A stretch of DNA of 36,113 bases from an uncultured Verrucomicrobiota bacterium (lineage in GTDB: Bacteria > Verrucomicrobiota > Verrucomicrobiia > Palsa-1439): the NCBI GenBank assembly GCA_903825435.1, contig CAIKAP010000144.1, positions 1 to 36,113 of the forward strand, written 5' to 3'. A program made the translations under genes and the position numbers. Position 1 is the first letter of the stretch. Every line of letters begins with the position of its first letter. Positions 34,877 through 36,113 of the stretch are shown here, in pieces. The notes beneath the pieces were generated by a model, which was not told where the DNA came from, did not search any database, and was given only the letters and a program-made list of their open reading frames with translations.

Positions 34877-35662
34877 ATGCGGATGTATCTCGGCGTCGAA
34901 ATCGGCGGGACCAAGCTCCAGTTCGGCGTCTGCGACCGCCGTGGTCGCCTCCTTGCGTTGCGGCGCGCGCCCGTTGAGCGGCGCGCCGGTCGCGCGGGGA
35001 TTCTGCGACAAATTCAGATTGCCTTGGCCGAGTTCCATCGTGTGACGGCCATCGGTGTCGGGTTCGGCGGCCCGGTGGACTCGGAGCGAGGGTGCGTGGT
35101 GAAGTCGCATCAGGTATCCGGATGGACGGGGTTTGAGTTGCGGCGGTGGTTCGAGAAACAGTTTGGCCTGCCGACTGTCGTGGAGAACGACGCGAAGTGC
35201 GCGACGCTGGCCGAGGCGCGTTTTGGGGCAGGGCGGGGGAAACGAGTTGTCTTCTACACGAACATCGGTACGGGCATCGGTGGCGGGTTGGTCGTGGACG
35301 GCCAGCTCTACACCGGGCATTTCGGCTCGATGGAGATCGGGCACACGAAGATCGGTGACAAGACAGTCGAGGAACTGGCGTCGGGGTTGGCGATTGAGCG
35401 TGGTGTCAGCACGGTCGAGGAGGCGGCACGATGGTACGGCACTGCGATTGCCAACGCGATCACGCTGCTGAATCCCGATGTTGTCGTAGTTGGCGGCGGC
35501 GTGTCACTGGCGGGCGCGAAGTTCTGGAGGCCGCTGCGGCAGACAGTGCGAGATTTGGTCTTCCCGCCATTCCGCAACAACTTCAAGCTCGTCCCGGCGG
35601 TGCTGGGGGAGACGGTGGTGGTGGTGGGTGCGGCGTTGCTTGCAGCGGCGCGGGAAACGTAA
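34877..35662 (+). CDS. ROK-family sugar kinase-like protein lacking the zinc motif
   Basis: A 261-residue actin-fold protein. The ATP phosphate loop LGVEIGGTKLQFGV and GVGFGGPVDSE lie near the N-terminus. The catalytic-base region is VVENDAKCATLAEARFG (Asp105). NIGTGIGGGLVVDGQLYTG and the adenosine loop VVVGGGVSLAG are also present. Typical ROK proteins have 300 or more residues and a CXCGXXGCXE zinc motif after GH. Here EIGHTKIGDKTVEELASG runs straight through, so the zinc cysteines and about 10-15 residues are absent. His156 is kept. It may be a glucokinase- or ROK-type kinase, but activity without the zinc loop is uncertain. It begins immediately after the argH stop. Confidence 0.85.
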   Translation: MRMYLGVEIGGTKLQFGVCDRRGRLLALRRAPVERRAGRAGILRQIQIALAEFHRVTAIGVGFGGPVDSERGCVVKSHQVSGWTGFELRRWFEKQFGLPTVVENDAKCATLAEARFGAGRGKRVVFYTNIGTGIGGGLVVDGQLYTGHFGSMEIGHTKIGDKTVEELASGLAIERGVSTVEEAARWYGTAIANAITLLNPDVVVVGGGVSLAGAKFWRPLRQTVRDLVFPPFRNNFKLVPAVLGETVVVVGAALLAAARET

Positions 35663-35667
35663 AAAAA

Positions 35668-35693
35668 CCGGGCTGGAGGCGACTCCAACCCGG
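35668..35693 (-). terminator. intrinsic terminator for the minus-strand repeat gene
   Basis: CCGGGCTGGAG (35668-35678) and CTCCAACCCGG (35683-35693) form an 11-bp stem with a four-base loop. In the minus-strand RNA all positions pair (one G-U wobble), and the stem is followed by seven U (35661-35667). It lies about 20 bases after the stop of the minus-strand gene ending at 35714 and overlaps no coding sequence. Confidence 0.8.
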
Positions 35694-35713
35694 TGCTGCT
35701 TCGGACTTGACGG

Positions 35714-36113
35714 TTACAGCATGGTGACCAACGCGGGGTCGCTCCAGCCACCGGTATTATGGCTGCCTTTGGCGGCGACGCGCACCCAGCCCCGGCTGAC
35801 CGGCGTCAACCCGCCTATCTGGCCATTCCGAAAGAAACGGTGCCACCATAAAAAGACGGGCGGTTTTTCTAGCCGAATCGTCGTTCCACCGCCATCCAAG
35901 CCGGGTTTGCCGTCATCCCGGCTCGGTTGACCGTAATCCGCCCTCGGTTCGTCATCAACCCGGCACGGATTACTGTGAACCGTCCCAGGTTTACCGCAAA
36001 CCGTCCCAGGTTTACCGCAAACCGTCCCAGGTTTACCGCAAACCGTCCCAGGTTTACCGCAAACCGTCCCAGGTTTACCGCAAACCGTCCCAGGTTTACC
36101 GCAAACCGTCCCA
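35714..36113 (-). CDS. 3' end of a gene with heptapeptide repeats and a fibronectin-III-like tail (partial)
   Basis: The minus-strand frame is open from the window edge to TAA at 35714-35716, about 132 residues. It starts as tandem GKPGTVC heptads, passes through diverged heptads (SNPCRVD, DEPRADY, GQPSRDD, GKPGLDG) and ends in a unique segment. The end, GLTPVSRGWVRVAAKGSHNT then GGWSDPALVTML, resembles the last strands of a fibronectin type III domain. The proline of each heptad is kept while its codon third base changes (CCT, CCG, CCC), which favours real coding. A good terminator follows the stop. No start codon exists in this frame before the repeats, so the gene must begin outside the window. 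Function unknown; a surface or repeat protein is possible. Confidence 0.5.
   Translation of the reverse strand, partial: GTVCGKPGTVCGKPGTVCGKPGTVCGKPGTVCGKPGTVCGKPGTVHSNPCRVDDEPRADYGQPSRDDGKPGLDGGGTTIRLEKPPVFLWWHRFFRNGQIGGLTPVSRGWVRVAAKGSHNTGGWSDPALVTML
35889..36113. repeat. 21-base tandem repeat array running off the window
   Basis: Units of 21 bases in register from 35889. The first four (35889-35972) are diverged, the fifth (35973-35993) is nearly canonical, and from 35994 the units are identical copies of CCGCAAACCGTCCCAGGTTT plus A, with a partial unit at the edge. There are no spacers, so it is not a CRISPR. 21 = 7 codons, and on the minus strand each unit reads GKPGTVC. Confidence 0.95.

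Noticed and set aside
35889-36113. CRISPR array
   Set aside because: The 21-base units are directly adjacent with no spacers, the early units are diverged in step, and no cas gene is present.

Overview
The window looks like part of a bacterial chromosome, most probably from the PVC superphylum and possibly Verrucomicrobiota. That placement is an inference from three things: GC-rich genes on both flanks, a multihaem cytochrome fused to TPR repeats, and secreted DUF4412-like and YfhO-type proteins. No rRNA or tRNA gene was recognised, so the taxonomy is soft.

Layout. (1) 1-850: a possible gene tail and a small orphan membrane protein. (2) 850-6187, minus strand: a tight four-gene operon, pepA > purC > octahaem cytochrome/TPR lipoprotein > nucleoside phosphorylase-family protein. 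A near-consensus sigma70 promoter lies directly against the pepA start codon. (3) 6257-8503, plus: a membrane hybrid histidine kinase, divergent from that operon. (4) 8579-18061, plus: a surface-glycan operon. It holds a GT2, then rfbF-rfbG-rfbH (CDP-glucose to CDP-4-keto-3,6-dideoxyglucose), a sugar SDR, a thiamine-diphosphate enzyme, a frameshifted GT2 scrap, a GT4, and a second lysine-less DegT-family enzyme. (5) 18279-25157: a visibly more AT-rich stretch with genes on both strands. It holds two B12-binding radical SAM proteins (the second split by a run of 15 G), a zinc-ribbon methyltransferase, a GT10 fucosyltransferase-like enzyme and a GDP-fucose-synthase-like reductase. (6) 25297-30751, minus: a glycan export and assembly operon with a Wzx-like flippase, a polyprenol-phosphate sugar synthase, a YfhO-like membrane glycosyltransferase and a GT2. 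(7) 30818-35662: argG, gph (minus), a secreted DUF4412-like protein, argH and an unusual ROK protein. (8) 35668-36113, minus: the 3' end of a gene encoding a heptapeptide repeat array, followed by a terminator.

How it works together. Regions 4-6 look like one locus for an O-antigen-like or other cell-surface polysaccharide decorated with 3,6-dideoxyhexoses. RfbFGH plus a YerE-like TPP enzyme and an SDR is the gene set expected for a branched-chain 3,6-dideoxyhexose of the yersiniose type. The second PMP-type dehydratase, with the GT10 and the GDP-fucose-synthase-like reductase, suggests a parallel GDP-colitose-like branch. Two homopolymer frameshifts in the locus hint at phase variation, gene decay or sequencing error. 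All functional assignments come from reading motifs by eye; no database search was run.
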